From Cafeteria roenbergensis (Eukaryota; Sar; Bigyra; Bicosoecida; Cafeteriaceae), in the NCBI GenBank assembly GCA_008330645.1, contig VLTN01000017.1, forward strand, positions 310,001 through 374,000: DNA of 64,000 nucleotides, given 5' to 3'. The number at the start of each line of letters is the position of its first letter. The first letter of the stretch is position 1. The notes beneath the pieces were generated by a model. That model saw only the letters and a program-made list of their open reading frames with translations, did no database searches and was not told the DNA's origin. This document shows, in pieces, positions 1 through 10,595 of the stretch. The position numbers were made by a program, and so were the translations under genes.

Positions 1-644
1 GCCTGACGGAGCAACTCGCAGTGCCGCGTCGAATGCAGCGTCGTCGTCGTCGTCGTCGTCGTCGGCGTCGGCGTCGCTTTCCCCCTCAGCAGTCCTGCCG
101 CCAACCATGTCCCGCTGCGCGGCGCCGGCAAGGTCGTCGTCGCCTCGATCGCGGTCGCCGTCGCTGGACGTCCTGCTGCCGCCCCGAGCGCGGCTGAGCG
201 CGAAGCTGGAACCCGTGCCCGCAGCGCCGCTCCGCCCGCCTCGCGGCCTGCTGTCCCTTCGCAGCGCGGGACCAGCGGCGAGGCCGCGGTCTCTCGGTCC
301 TGTGGCCTGCGAGAGGGCGTCAATGTCGTCGCTGGCAGCGCTGGAGCCCAGGCCGAAGGCGCCCTCCGCCAGCTCTGCCTCGTCCCCCGACGCGGCCTCG
401 GGGATGACGGGGTGCTCGGCGCCAATGCCTGCCGCGGCGCCGTGCCTGCGGCCGCTGCGGTCGCGGCGAATGGCGCCGGCGGGGCCGGGGCGGTCGCCCC
501 CGATGCTCCTCCGGCGACGCACCACACCCGCAGGCCCAGTCACCACAAGCGACTGCCGGCTGGTCCGCCGGTTCGAAATGACGCGTCGCAGGGACATGGC
601 CGCATCGGCGGACATCTCCAGGTTGTCCTCGTTCGCCTCGTCGT

Positions 645-678
<34 letters not shown>

Positions 679-3600
679 ACCCACACCCCGGGCGGCGGCA
701 CCGCGACTGGCCGCATCAACAGTCGACGCGGCGGCCAACGAAGCAGCGCCGCCTGCCGCGCTGGCATTCGCGGCGCCTCGCCCAGCGCGCGCGTGGCCAG
801 CTCTTGCTTCGCCGCCATCGACACCGTCGACAGTGCCATCGTTGGCACCAGGGCCGTCGTCGCCGTCGCCGTCGCCGTCGTCGTCGTCGTCGTCGTCATC
901 GTCATCGCCGCCTCCGTCGCTAGCTCCATCGTCGTTCACCGCTCTGAGCATGTGTCCGATGGTGCCTGCGAGGTTGGCGGAGCCGGTGCCTGCGCCAATG
1001 ATGCCGAAGCAAGCGCGGACCAGCTGCGCGTGGGCTCGCGAGAGGGGAACGAGAACGCGCACCATGTCGCCGCCGTCCGGTGCGGCGCCGTCGGGCTCTG
1101 CGCCAGCCACGCCGCAAGCCGCCGCTGCTACCTTCGCAGCCGCTTGCCAGTCGGGCAGGCTTGCTTCAGTCACCAGGCGGTCTGTGGTCACGGGCAGCCC
1201 CACCCCGTCAGCGGCGGCGGCTCGCGGGACAACGAGGCAGGTCGCTGCGTCCGACCCCCCGCTGGCGCCGATGCTGAGCTCGCCCGAGGAGAGCAGCAGG
1301 TGAGAGAGAATCATGTGGCGGGCGAGCTCCGAGCAGGCAGAAAAGGCCTTGAGCCCACGGAGGTGCCGCAGCGCCCCGCCCCGCGCAGTGGCCACGAGGC
1401 CGAGGCACTCGCCTGCCAGAGCGGACGCCCTGGCATGGGCCGAGGACCGGTGTGGGACCATCATCGCGTCAAAGAGGCCTTCGGCGGTGAAGCCGCCCCA
1501 GGGGCGGGAAGCCTTCTCCGTGCGCGCGCAAACCACGCTGCAAGCCATGGCCTCGCCGAGAGACGGCGGCATGTGCCAGCGGGCGCTGACCTTCCCAGCC
1601 CCGTCCGGCAGCACGCACGACGGTGCGGCCGGCTCGCCACCATCCAGCGCATCGAGAGCCGTGTCGCGCGCAGGCACAAGGACAGAGGGCAGGCCGGCGG
1701 CGCCGCGCTTCCACTCGAAGGAGGGCTTGCCAAGCGCCTCGAGGTCAACGATCTTGGGCCCGAACGGCTTGGGCTGGCCAAGGCCAGCGAGGCCGGAGCC
1801 GGGCAGGCAGGCGCCAACTGCGCCAGCAGCGGCGGAGGGGGGCAGGCGGCCAGCGGCTGGGAGCTCTGGGACGTCCCCGATCAGTGCCTGGGCGGCGCTG
1901 CGTCCGGCCAAGGCCAGGGCTTCGCCCCGCTCGAGCACGCCGGCCAGGAAGGCGGCCAGCTCCATGTCCCCGGCCTCGTCGTCGTCTGCAAGCGCGGCCT
2001 GCTGCTGGGCGCCGCCGTCGGCAGCGGCTCCGGCGGCCGCCTCGGCGGGCTGGGCGCCCGCGCGCGCGGACTTGCCGGGCCGCTCGGGCACCTGGTCCTC
2101 CCCCAGGCGAGCGTCGGGGGGCATCGCGGCGTGGGCTGCGGCGAACTCGGGGACCTCGACGGCCTCGAGAATGGAGGCGGCGTGCCTCGCGAGCAGGGTA
2201 GGGAGGGGCGGGACCGATGCCGGCGGCGGGAACATGCCATCGTGCACCCACCCCAGGATGCTGTAGACCTCCAGCGCCAGCGGAGTGATGGGCCCCATGT
2301 CCATGTCCAGTGGGACGAGGCCCACCAGCGCCGAGAGGGCGAGGCCGCGAAGGGACTGGCCGGAGAGGGCCGCCGCCTCGTCCGCGAGCTCAGCCAGCGC
2401 CTCGGTGGCGGCGCGCGCCTGCGCGGAGGAGGCGTGCGTGGCAGCCTGCACAGGGTGCGCAGGGTGGCTGCCCCGGTGCTGGCGGCGAGCTCCCGGTGCA
2501 TCGGTCGGGGTAGGGACGCACGCGGCCGAAGACGCAAGCACGGCCGGCGGAGCGACGGTGGCGTCCGAGGCAAGCTGCCGCGTGGCCAGGGCTACCGCGG
2601 GTGGGGCCTGGCCGCTGGAGATGCGGTCGATCACTGCGGCCAGCGGCCCGGGAAGCACGGCCTCAAGACGCTCGGCGGCGCCGGGCTGCAGGGCGTCCAA
2701 GTCGGAGCCGAAGGAGGTCACGCCTGGAACGGGCGGCAGCACGGCATCCAGGCTGGCGAGAGCCGGGCGTGCGCGGGCCGAGCGGCATCTCGCAGAGAGC
2801 GGAGGGCGGGCCTGGGACACCGCGGGCACGAGCGGCGGCTGAGGGGCGCCGGGCCGCCCGGAGGAGACGGCGTTGTCGCCGCAGTCAAAGAGGCCCGAGG
2901 CGGTGGTGGCAGCGGCTGCTGCGTCGAGCGGGGCCAGCTCCAGGCGGCCGGCCGCGCCGGCATCAGAAGCAAGCGTCTCCGCCGTCTCAGCTGCGACCGC
3001 CGCGGCGGCGTCGAGGGCGTCTCCCGTGGAAAGGGACCCAGTGCAGATCGCCTTGATGTCCTTGAAGGCGCGGCTGGTGGGCGTGATGATCAGGCCGAGG
3101 TTGTCCATGGCGGGCCCGCCAGCGTTGCCCATGTTGGCGAGCGAGCAGATTGCGCTCAGCTGGCGCCAGATCGCGGCGCGGCGCGTGGTGGCCTCGCTCG
3201 AGCACAGGGCTCGCGCGGTGCGAAGGCGGATGAGGAGGGTCGGGCGCAGCTGGTGGGGCACGGAGAATGCCCCGGCGAGGGCGTCCACAACCGCCCACGT
3301 GGGCACGTTCGAGCCGCTGGGCACGGCGAGGAGGCAGCGGGCGGCACGGGAGGGGCGCACCCCAGGCGGGAGGGGAGTCAGGAGGCGGGCGCCGCCGTCG
3401 CTCACGTCGACCTCAAAGCGGTCGGTTTGCGGGGACAGCGAGGCCAGGCCTGGCCGCAGCGCCGACACGAAGGGGGACTCGCCAGCGCCTGCTGCGAAGT
3501 CCGCGGCAGCCGCGCGCTGCCGCCGCCGAGCGCGCCTGCTCGTGGCAGGCGGCTCCTTTCCGGGACGGGATTCGGACCCTGCGGGCGCCTTGGCGCCTCC

Positions 3601-4855
3601 TGGCGCGGGGGCCTTTCCCGGGCGAGCGGAGGACGGGTCGCCGCGCTGGCGGTGGAAGAAGTCAAAGCGAAGGACGCCGCCGCGGCGGGCGGGCGTCCAG
3701 GGGCGGTCGCTCGCGCCAGGCGCTCTGGCGGCGGCAGCCGCCGCTGCCGTGCTTCCATCGGCGCCAGCGGGCGCGCCGGCAGCGGCTGCGGCAGCCGGAG
3801 CGGAAGACGAGCAGCCGCACGCCGCAGCCTCGGCCGCGGATTGCTGCGAAGCCAGCTCTGCGCGACGCGCTGGGGACCGGCCCGAGAGGGAGCCGGAAGG
3901 GGCTGCCAGGGGCGCCCCGGCGCGGGCCCTCAGCTGCGCGGCAGTCTCCGTCAGGATGGCGACGGCCGAAGGGGCTCCGATGGCCAGGCCTGTCTCGAGC
4001 TGCGCCTCGGACGCGAATCCGCCGTGGCCGTGCCCCGTGGCCATTTCCATGAGGATCGGTTCGAGCAGCACGGGCCTGACGTCGTGGGTCTCGATGGGGG
4101 TGCCCAGAGTGGGCGTGTCGATGCCCCCGGTGGACACGGCGGCGGTGACCACCATCAGGGCCAGGTCAGAGAGGGAGTCGTCGCGAGCAGCCAGAAGCGC
4201 TGCCGCCACGTCCAGCGACACGAACTCTCGCCGGGAGGCGTTGAGGAGCACGAGGTGCCAGAAGCGAAGGATGTGGGCCAACACGGCGCTTGCGCCAAGA
4301 AGCGCGTCCGCCGAGGGGGCGGGCTCAGCCGCGTCAACCACGACGTATGGGTGCGCTGCGAGGATGCGCCGTGAAAGGCGGTCCAGGCGCTGCAGCAGAG
4401 GCGCCCAGGTCAGCATGTCAATCTGCGGAGCGGCGATTCGCAAGCGAAGACAATGTAGCGCGACGAGGCGATGGTGTTCCGCGGAGACCGCAACAGCCGC
4501 CAAGCCACGCATCCGCCTGCCGCAGCAACGCGTCGGACGGGGCACCTTGCGCCTCGCCAGGCGCTCGGCTCACCAGGCGCTCCGACTGCCATTGGTACAC
4601 GACGGCAAGGCGGCGGATGAGCTCCTGATCGTCCTCGACAAGGAGAAACTTGACCAGATCAGTCTGGCACGCCGGCTGCGAGACATCACACGAGCGGAAG
4701 CGTCTGGCGCAGGCGTGGCTCAGCGGGCTGGGCGCAGCGTGGGCGCGATGCGGCGCGGTGCGGGCAGAGGCGGCCTGGACCGGCGCGCTCTGGGATCGAG
4801 TGCCCAGGCAACTCACGAGTGCCGTCGGCGGAAGAGGACCCTCGGGGATGGGCAT
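1..4855 (-). CDS. HUWE1/UPL1/TOM1-type HECT E3 ubiquitin ligase, N-terminal part (partial)
   Basis: Three exons fit: 4855-4817 (13 codons, first ATG at 4855), 4675-4574 and 4422 to beyond the left edge. Both introns (4816-4676, 4573-4423) have GTGAG donors, CGCAG acceptors and phase 0. About 1520 residues are visible with no stop, so the gene is cut at its 3' side and the HECT domain is not in the window. By memory alignment the N-terminus matches HUWE1 and plant UPL1: LLVEDDQELIRRL then MLTWAPLLQRLDRL correspond to the start of the armadillo-like DUF908 region; LRFWHLVLLN...LAARDDSLSDLAL matches the helix pair that follows; VLRFDFFH equals the LHFEFY strand; LRPTLLIRLRTARAL equals the LLFTHIRLAHGF helix. 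The family ubiquitinates many nuclear and cytosolic substrates. The last ~350 residues are Ala/Gly-rich with several poly-Asp runs, like HUWE1's acidic linkers. The true start could be further upstream. Confidence 0.85.
40..72. repeat. GTC/TCG triplet tract coding poly-Asp
   Basis: Run of GTC units with a few GGC interruptions. On the minus strand it reads as GAC, giving an acidic Asp tract inside the HUWE1-like linker. Similar tracts lie near 640-670 and 867-905 in the same gene. Confidence 0.85.
867..908. repeat. GTC triplet tract coding poly-Asp
   Basis: Near-perfect GTC triplets in phase with the minus-strand reading frame, giving a run of about nine Asp followed by alternating Asp and Gly. 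It is one of three acidic simple-sequence tracts in the HUWE1-like linker. Confidence 0.85.
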
Positions 4856-5317
4856 GGCGGACGCCTTGCTGCTGGCGTCGCAGCCAGTCGCGGGCGGCCC
4901 TCCCTTGCCCAGCCACTGTGTGCGCACATTTCATTCGCCCAAATTTCGAGCGCTGGCAGAGCCGCTGAACTTCTCTGGCGACACCGACGCGCGGAGAACG
5001 CCTTGCCCGTGCGGCAAGCGCTGTGCGGGTAAGAGAGGGCGTTCCGCCCGTCCCCCAGGCACTCGAGAGCGTAACGGCTCCTGCTTGCACTCTGTGGCAC
5101 ACGCCTTCGCCGGGGGCAGCGCCGTTTTTGCTCGGCCACGAGCGAGGGAGAACAATCGATTGATTGGTTCCGGGCAGCACCATGCAAGTAAGAGTGGCAG
5201 CGCACCAGGCTATCACTCAGCCGGAGGGCGCCTCAAATCAGGATGGCAAGCGGCAGGATGGAGGCACTGGTGAACTCGTGCCACGCAAAACCAGTGGCAA
5301 CTCGACGCGCGCTGAAA
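4856..5317. other. Intergenic: HUWE1-like upstream region and PLD-like 3' flank
   Basis: 462 bp between two minus-strand genes, so it should hold the HUWE1-like promoter and the 3' end of the phospholipase D-like mRNA. I see no convincing TATA box, polyadenylation signal, RNA gene or small coding exon. The open frames here are short and have no protein-like composition. Confidence 0.6.
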
Positions 5318-7283
5318 TTACCAGCTGGTCGTGTAGTCAGTGCCCTGTTCATAGTCGTTGTTGAGCACCTGGCGGAAGCGCTGGATGACACCGGCGTCCG
5401 TGGTGAAGAACTGGAGGTCGCGGTTGGCGTCCTGCCAGTCCGGGTCGGGGAAGGCAGGGTAAGTGCCCGACTGGCCAGGCATGGGCCAGTTGAAGTCCGT
5501 GGGGGACCAGTTGCCGGTGGAGAGGCCAAGCTTCTTGCCGTCGATGATCCAGTACTTCTGGTGACTGTAGGTGAAGAAGGAGGGGGTGAGGCGGATGGAC
5601 ATGCCGGCGTCGTAGAGGCGCTTGTAGCAGTAGCGGGCGCCGTTCTTGTCGTAGTAGCTGTAGATGGCGGAGCTGGCCAGCAGGGTCACATTGACGCCGT
5701 TGTTGAAGAGCTCTTCGATCTTGTCGCAGAGGGTGTCGTCGGTGACTTGGTAGATGTGAATCTCGAGGGAGGACTGGGTCGTGTTGAGGTCCGCGAGAAG
5801 GGTGTCCATGGAGTAGTCGGGTGAAACGAAGACTCCCGAGGTGGAGGAGGCGGACGTGGAAAAGACGGTCGGCACGGGGGTCACGAACTCTCCCGGAATG
5901 GAGGGCGGGGAAGGAATGGTCACTGGAAGAGCGGCCGGGCTGGTGATGACCGACATCTCGGATGGGGAGTAGGTGTTGTTCACTGCGGGCAGCGCGGAGT
6001 GAAGGGCAAACACACGGAGAAGAAGTGGGGGAGGCAGTCGCGCTGGCACACTTGGGAACGGCTGGGGGGGTGGGGGGGGAGGGGGCCGCGCGCGTGCGCC
6101 GCGAGGAGCTGTGCGTGCCGGCTGGGGGCTGCTGGGGCTGGCCGGCCGAGCAGCGGAGGAACCCTGCCGCTCGAGGGCGGGGGGCGCCCGCCAGCTGATT
6201 TCATTTCCTGAACACGCATCGCGGGGGAAGGGAGATGGCGCCACAGCGCGGCGGCTCACCGGTGTATGGGGTGGTGCGGCTCCAGTCGTCCTCAAACACG
6301 GCAGTGAGGGCGTCGAGGAGCTCCTCCTCGCCGCCGCCCTTGCCCACAAGAACAACGCCGGCCTCGCGGTTCTTGGTGAAGGACGTGCGGGACCAGTTCA
6401 CAGACGAGACGGCGCCCTTGCGGCCCGACGCGGAGCCGTTCACTCCCGGCGTGCCGGCAGGGGGCACCACCTGGACGTACTTCTCGTGGAGGAAGGTGAC
6501 GCTTGCGAAGTAGCGCACCTCGATGTTCGACTGCAGGGCGAGCCAGTCGAACGGGGCGATCTGGCCCTCGCAAGTGGGGGTGTTGTAGTTGTTGCTGATG
6601 ATGCGGAAGGAGACGGAGCGCTGGTGGGCGGCGTTGAGGATGGCCGGGAAGACGGGGAAGGTCTCTCCGCGCATTCCCGTCACGTTGCAGCCCTGGCACC
6701 CGGAGTCGCCGTACGTGCAGCCCACCCACGAGTCCATGCTGGGGGTGCCGATGTCGATGCGGGAGCCATCGGGCGCCTGCTGGATCAGGTTGGTGATGGT
6801 GTCAATGCTGTGATCGGGCGAGAAGAAGAGCTCCAGGTTGATCGAGCCGTCCACGCTCACCGGCTTGTGCGAAACGGTGTACGTCCTGAGCGGGAGCGAG
6901 CGGACTCGAGGCGGGGGCGGCAACTCCGGGAAGGACAAAAACTGGAGAGCTTGCAAATATGTCTCGCGCGCCAAACCCAAAGGGAACGAACGACTTGCCC
7001 GCGAACTTCTGGGCCGCCGAGGCGGGCGCCGGTGCTGCCCGCGCCCCCCGTCTCCCCCAAAGCCGGGCAATGGCGCGTTTGGTGCCGCTCCGCAGGGTCT
7101 GGGGCTCGCGCCGGGCTCGTGCTGGCCGAGGGCGGGCAGGGGTTCGACCGCAACTCGCGCGTTGAAGATGCGGGAGGGCAACTGCAGCGCGAACCGTCCT
7201 CACTGGGTCTGGTGGTCGAAGCTTGGGCGGTAGGGGGACGCAACGGCCCCTGCCAGGACGAGAGCAGCCACGAGGCCGCGCAT
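5318..7283 (-). CDS. Secreted phospholipase D-like protein (PLD3/PLD4-type, two HKD-like motifs)
   Basis: Three exons: 7283-7204, 6885-6260 and 5982-5318. Introns of 318 and 277 bp have GTGAGG and GTGAGC donors, CAG acceptors and matching phases (2, then 1), giving about 456 residues. Exon 1 encodes a clear signal peptide (MRGLVAALVLAGAVAS), so the product enters the secretory pathway. The first half carries HEKYVQVV near residue 159 and SVNWSRTSFTKNREAGV. The second carries HQKYWIID near residue 375 and LSTGNWSPTDF, the full HxKxxxxD pattern. The first motif keeps His and Lys but has Val where the Asp is expected. Two-domain PLD proteins of this type are lysosomal or secreted phosphodiesterases acting on lipids or single-stranded nucleic acid; which substrate applies here cannot be told. 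Cys-rich segments and N-glycosylation sequons fit a lumenal enzyme. Confidence 0.87.
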
Positions 7284-7448
7284 GCTGGACGCAGGCGCCT
7301 CCGAGTCGGTGTCCGGAGTGCAGGGAGCTGCGCCGGCGAGCCCGTTGCGCTCGTGCTTGTGTTGGCGATGGCGGCCCGGTTGCTGGCTCTACCCGGCAGA
7401 ATGCGAGCACGATCCGCACGCGGGGCCTGGGAGGCGCGCCGCTCCGCG
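7284..7448. promoter_or_regulatory. Shared divergent promoter region
   Basis: 165 bp separate the PLD-like start (minus strand) from the snapin-like start (plus strand), so both promoters must lie here or overlap the first exons. An alternative upstream ATG at 7368 for the plus gene would shorten the gap to about 85 bp. No TATA-like element is evident. Confidence 0.5.
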
Positions 7449-7934
7449 ATGTCCTCCACCGACCCCGTGGTCGAGGAGGACCCCGGGCTGGCTGCGGACC
7501 GCGAGGCGGTGGCCGGCCACCTCGCCAAGGCGCTGTCCGCCGTGACCGGCCGGTTCGGCAGCGAGCTGGACACCCTCGAGGCCGCACAAGACAGCCTGGC
7601 CGCCAAGCTGGCTGCCGCCGGGGCAGGTGAGTCAGTGCGCGAAGTTGTCGGCGCAGCGGTCCCGGGCTCGGCAGGGGCTGCCGTCGCCGGATGGCCATTC
7701 TCGCTTTCATTGCACCTGCGCGCTGCCTTCTGCCATGCCGTCCCTGTCGCAGCGCTCGCGGCGGCGAGCAGCGAGCCGGGAGCTGTGGGGCTGGATGGCA
7801 TCACCGAGAGGGTCCGGTCCCTGCAGGCCAGGTCCGCCGCGGCCAAGGCGGTGATTGAGCGGGTGGCTGCTCGCGTTGCCCGCCTGGAGGCGGCTGCTGG
7901 TTCCAAGCCTGCGTCCGCTGCGAGCACCGCGTGA
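7449..7934 (+). CDS. Small coiled-coil protein, snapin/BLOC-1-subunit-like
   Basis: Two exons (7449-7626, 7753-7934) flank a 126-bp intron with a GTGAGT donor, GTCGCAG acceptor and phase 1. The product is about 119 residues and almost wholly helical. The order LDTLEAAQDSLAAKLAAA, a short linker, then ITERVRSLQARSAAAKAVIERV resembles snapin, where a helix with a central Gln is followed by a basic helix ending in leucine heptads. Human snapin is 136 residues. Snapin belongs to the BLOC-1 and BORC complexes of endolysosome traffic. The match is a coiled-coil pattern and a length, not a signature motif, so other short coiled-coil subunits remain possible. An in-frame ATG at 7368 would add 27 Arg/Ala-rich residues. 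It lies head-to-head with the PLD-like gene. Confidence 0.5.
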   Translation: MSSTDPVVEEDPGLAADREAVAGHLAKALSAVTGRFGSELDTLEAAQDSLAAKLAAAGAGESVREVVGAAVPGSAGAAVAGWPFSLSLHLRAAFCHAVPVAALAAASSEPGAVGLDGITERVRSLQARSAAAKAVIERVAARVARLEAAAGSKPASAASTA

Positions 7935-8416
7935 CGGGGCGGGGATGCTTGGGCCTGGGCCAAGCACGGAGGCGCCCGGGCCTCGGCGTGAAGGCGGAGG
8001 GCTGGCTGTGCTCGCGAGGCAGGCCCGCGCTTGCCTGTTGAATGCGTGGCTTGCGAGACGGGCCCGTGTGTGTGGCGCGCGCGGGCGCTGCCAAGCGAAG
8101 GGAAGCGATGCTATTTGGTCCTCGTGTGCGATGGCTTTCGCTGCTGGCCCTCCGCCTGTCAGCCGGTTCCAGGGTTCGTGCCTGCTCCAAACCCGAGTGC
8201 GCCACCCAGGCAGAGAGTTTCCTTGCGACAGCCCTTAACACAGCTCAGCAACAGACAGCCGATCCCTGCGGCGCGCGCAGCCACGCGCTGGCAGTCAAGG
8301 CGCGCAACGTGACGGGCCTGCCTTCGACTCCGTCCCAGCGCGTGGCCGCGCCCATTGTCCTGCTCCCCTCCCCCCCCCTCCCCTCCCCGCCCCGCCAGGC
8401 ACGCCAAGCCACCGCC
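7935..8416. other. Convergent intergenic region, nothing recognised
   Basis: 482 bp between the 3' ends of the snapin-like and spastin genes. It contains a C-rich run (8368-8398) and no frame with protein-like composition. It presumably holds both 3' UTRs. Confidence 0.6.
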
Positions 8417-10391
8417 TCAGCTGCGCACGGCATAGGCTCTGGCCCAGTCCTCGTACATCGCGAGCGACTCGGGCGGCACCGATGGCCGCACCACACGCAA
8501 CGCTTCGACGAAGTGACGCATGCGCAGCGGCGGCAGAGCGCTCGCGTCCAGCCTCTCGCCGGGCCGCAGAGACGCCCTCGCCTCCCGCACGGGGCCCTGC
8601 GCCGCCTCCTCGCACAGGGAGCGCACGTCTGATCCGGAGTACCTGCGCTCGCGGCCGACGGAGGGCGAAGGGTGGGGAGGCCAGGGGGAGGTCGGTGCGA
8701 GCGAGCGGGCGTCAAGGCCTTGCGGGGCCGGAGCGCGCACGGCTGGCCGGGTTCGCGCATCCAGCGGGCCGTGGCTCAGGCGGGGGGGGGGGCAGTACGG
8801 CGGGCCGCCTTCCTCCCTGGCGCTGCCAGTTGGAGGGACGCCCCCACTCACCCTTTGGTCATGCTGACTATCTGTGATGCCTCTGCCTTGGTCAAGGCTG
8901 TCACTTCGCCGGCGACCAGCGACGCCAGCATCGTCTTTCGGCCGGCAGCGTCCGGAAGCGGGATGAGGACTCGCCTCTGAAAGCGCCTGATCACGGCGTC
9001 GTCCAGCTCGTCCGGCCTATTCGTCGCCCCCATGACAAGGACGCGGTCCCCCTCCCCGGTGGTCACGCCGTCCATCTGAACCAGAAACTCCGTCTTGATC
9101 CGCCTGGACGCGTCGTTCTCCCCCGCGCTGCGCTTTGACAGCAGGCTGTCCACTTCGTCCACGAACACCACCGAGGGTGCGTACCGCCTCGCCACCGAAA
9201 AGAGCGCCCTCACCATCTTCTCGCCCTCCCCCACCCACTTGGAGGTCAGCGCGGAGGCCGACACGGAGAAGAAGCAAGCCTTGGCCTCGCGCGAGACAGC
9301 GCGTGCGAGGAGGGTCTTGCCCGTGCCCGGCGGCCCGAAGAGCAGCACCCCCCGCGGCGGGGCGCGCAGGCCCGTGTACACCCCGGGGTTCAGGAAGGGC
9401 TCGATCACCGCCTCCTCGAGGACACGCTTCGCCAGGCCCAGCCCCGCAATTTTGGCAAGCTCGCTTCCCGGCGGCGGCGGCTCCTTCGGCGGCATCACAA
9501 CAGTTTCCTCGAGAACTCGCGTCTCCAGCTCTGTGAGGGGCGCAGCCGCGGCACGGCTGGCGGCTGCCGCGGGCACTGCCGCCGCGCCAGCAGCGGCTCC
9601 GGGTCGGCTGCCGCCGCCTCCGCCGCCCGATCCCCCAGTGCGTCCTGCTGCGCCCCGGCTGCCCGGCCGTAGCGACGGCGGGAGGTGCCCGCCAACGAGC
9701 ATCGCGCTGCTCCCCGCATGGGACCCGGACGGGCCGCTGCTCGTCCTTCCAAGCGCCTGGCCGGAGCCGGCCGCTGCAGCGCCGCCGTGCAACGTGCCCG
9801 TCGCTGAGACTGAGCGGACAAGCCCCTGACCACCGCCCGGGGCTGCAGAACCGCCCGCTACAGCGCCAGCGCCTGGGCCTGGGGTTGCAGCCGCCGCGTC
9901 CGGCGCTGGCGGTCCCAAAATGCTCTGGTAGCACCACGACAGAAAGCCAGGCTGCTCCGCGGGCTTGGCAGGCTTCAGGGTGGCCCGCAGCGCCCGCGCG
10001 CGATCGGCGTACTGGGCCCCTGCAGTCTCGATTCCGGGGGCTGGCACTCCACCGTGAGCTCTCATCCCTGCGGGGCTCGTGCGGACGCGTGGGCAGAGTT
10101 CCTGGAAGCCAAACGCAATTCTGGCCCCGCCCGCGCTCCCGCCCCGCGGACGGTCGCCGCTCGCAGGCGGGAGCGCGGCCGTGCGCTTTGGGCAGCGCGC
10201 TCAAGCTTGCCGCGCGGGGGCCGCGCGGTGCGCCGCGGGTGGCCTGCCTCACGCTGGGCGACTTTGGAAATTGTCAACGCCGCGCGCTCGTAGTGGTCGG
10301 CGGCGCTTGCGGCTCGCCCTTCCGTGTCGGCCGCGACGGCGAGCTGCGCCGATGCCCTGGCATCCGCAAAGGGGTCATGCGGCGACGCCAT
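8417..10391 (-). CDS. Spastin-type microtubule-severing AAA ATPase (MIT + AAA)
   Basis: Three exons: 10391-10253, 10067-8852 and 8642-8417. Introns of 185 and 209 bp have GTGAGG/GTGAGT donors and phases 1 and 2, giving about 526 residues. Exon 1 plus the start of exon 2 form an MIT-like helical hairpin (AAADHYERAALTISK, then QYADRARALRATL). A Ser/Gly/Ala-rich linker follows. The AAA domain has LRAPPRGVLLFGPPGTGKT (Walker A, near residue 291), SKWVGEGEKMVRALF (pore loop), FVDEVDSLLSKR (Walker B), DASRRIKTEFLVQMDGV and MGATNRPDELDDAVIRRF. These are closest to spastin within the katanin/spastin/fidgetin/VPS4 clade. The last exon has GYSGSDVRSLCEEAA and the C-terminal helix SVPPESLAMYEDWA. Spastin hexamers thread tubulin tails and sever microtubules. 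An alternative phase-compatible acceptor at 10019 would shorten the MIT loop by 16 residues and cannot be excluded. Confidence 0.92.
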
Positions 10392-10595
10392 GGCCGCGCG
10401 GCAGCGCTGCCGGGCGCCCGAGTTGCCGCCGGAGTGGGCATCGTCCGGGTTGGGCTAGTTGGGGCCCGGACTACGGCAACTGACTCGCGCGGAAATGGCC
10501 GCTCTGCTGCTCCGCCCTGCAGCTGGCTCAGGCCGGCTCGCATCGCTGCGGCCAGCGGAGGAGTGGCACTTCCCGGTCGCCAAAGGGAGCCGGCC
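10392..10595. promoter_or_regulatory. Shared divergent promoter region (spastin / pyruvate carboxylase)
   Basis: 204 bp between the divergent ATGs at 10391 (minus) and 10596 (plus). It must contain both 5' UTRs and promoters. I recognise no specific motif. Confidence 0.5.

Noticed and set aside
412-4374. 1320-codon plus-strand open frame
   Set aside because: Exact codon-phase antisense of the HUWE1-like exon; no motifs, while the minus strand aligns to a known family with consistent introns.
2873-5032. 719-codon plus-strand open frame
   Set aside because: Overlaps HUWE1-like exons and introns; composition is that of an antisense shadow.
6111-7448. Plus-strand open frame running through the PLD-like gene into the snapin-like gene
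   Set aside because: The upstream part is antisense to PLD-like exons; only the portion from 7449 (or 7368) looks coding.
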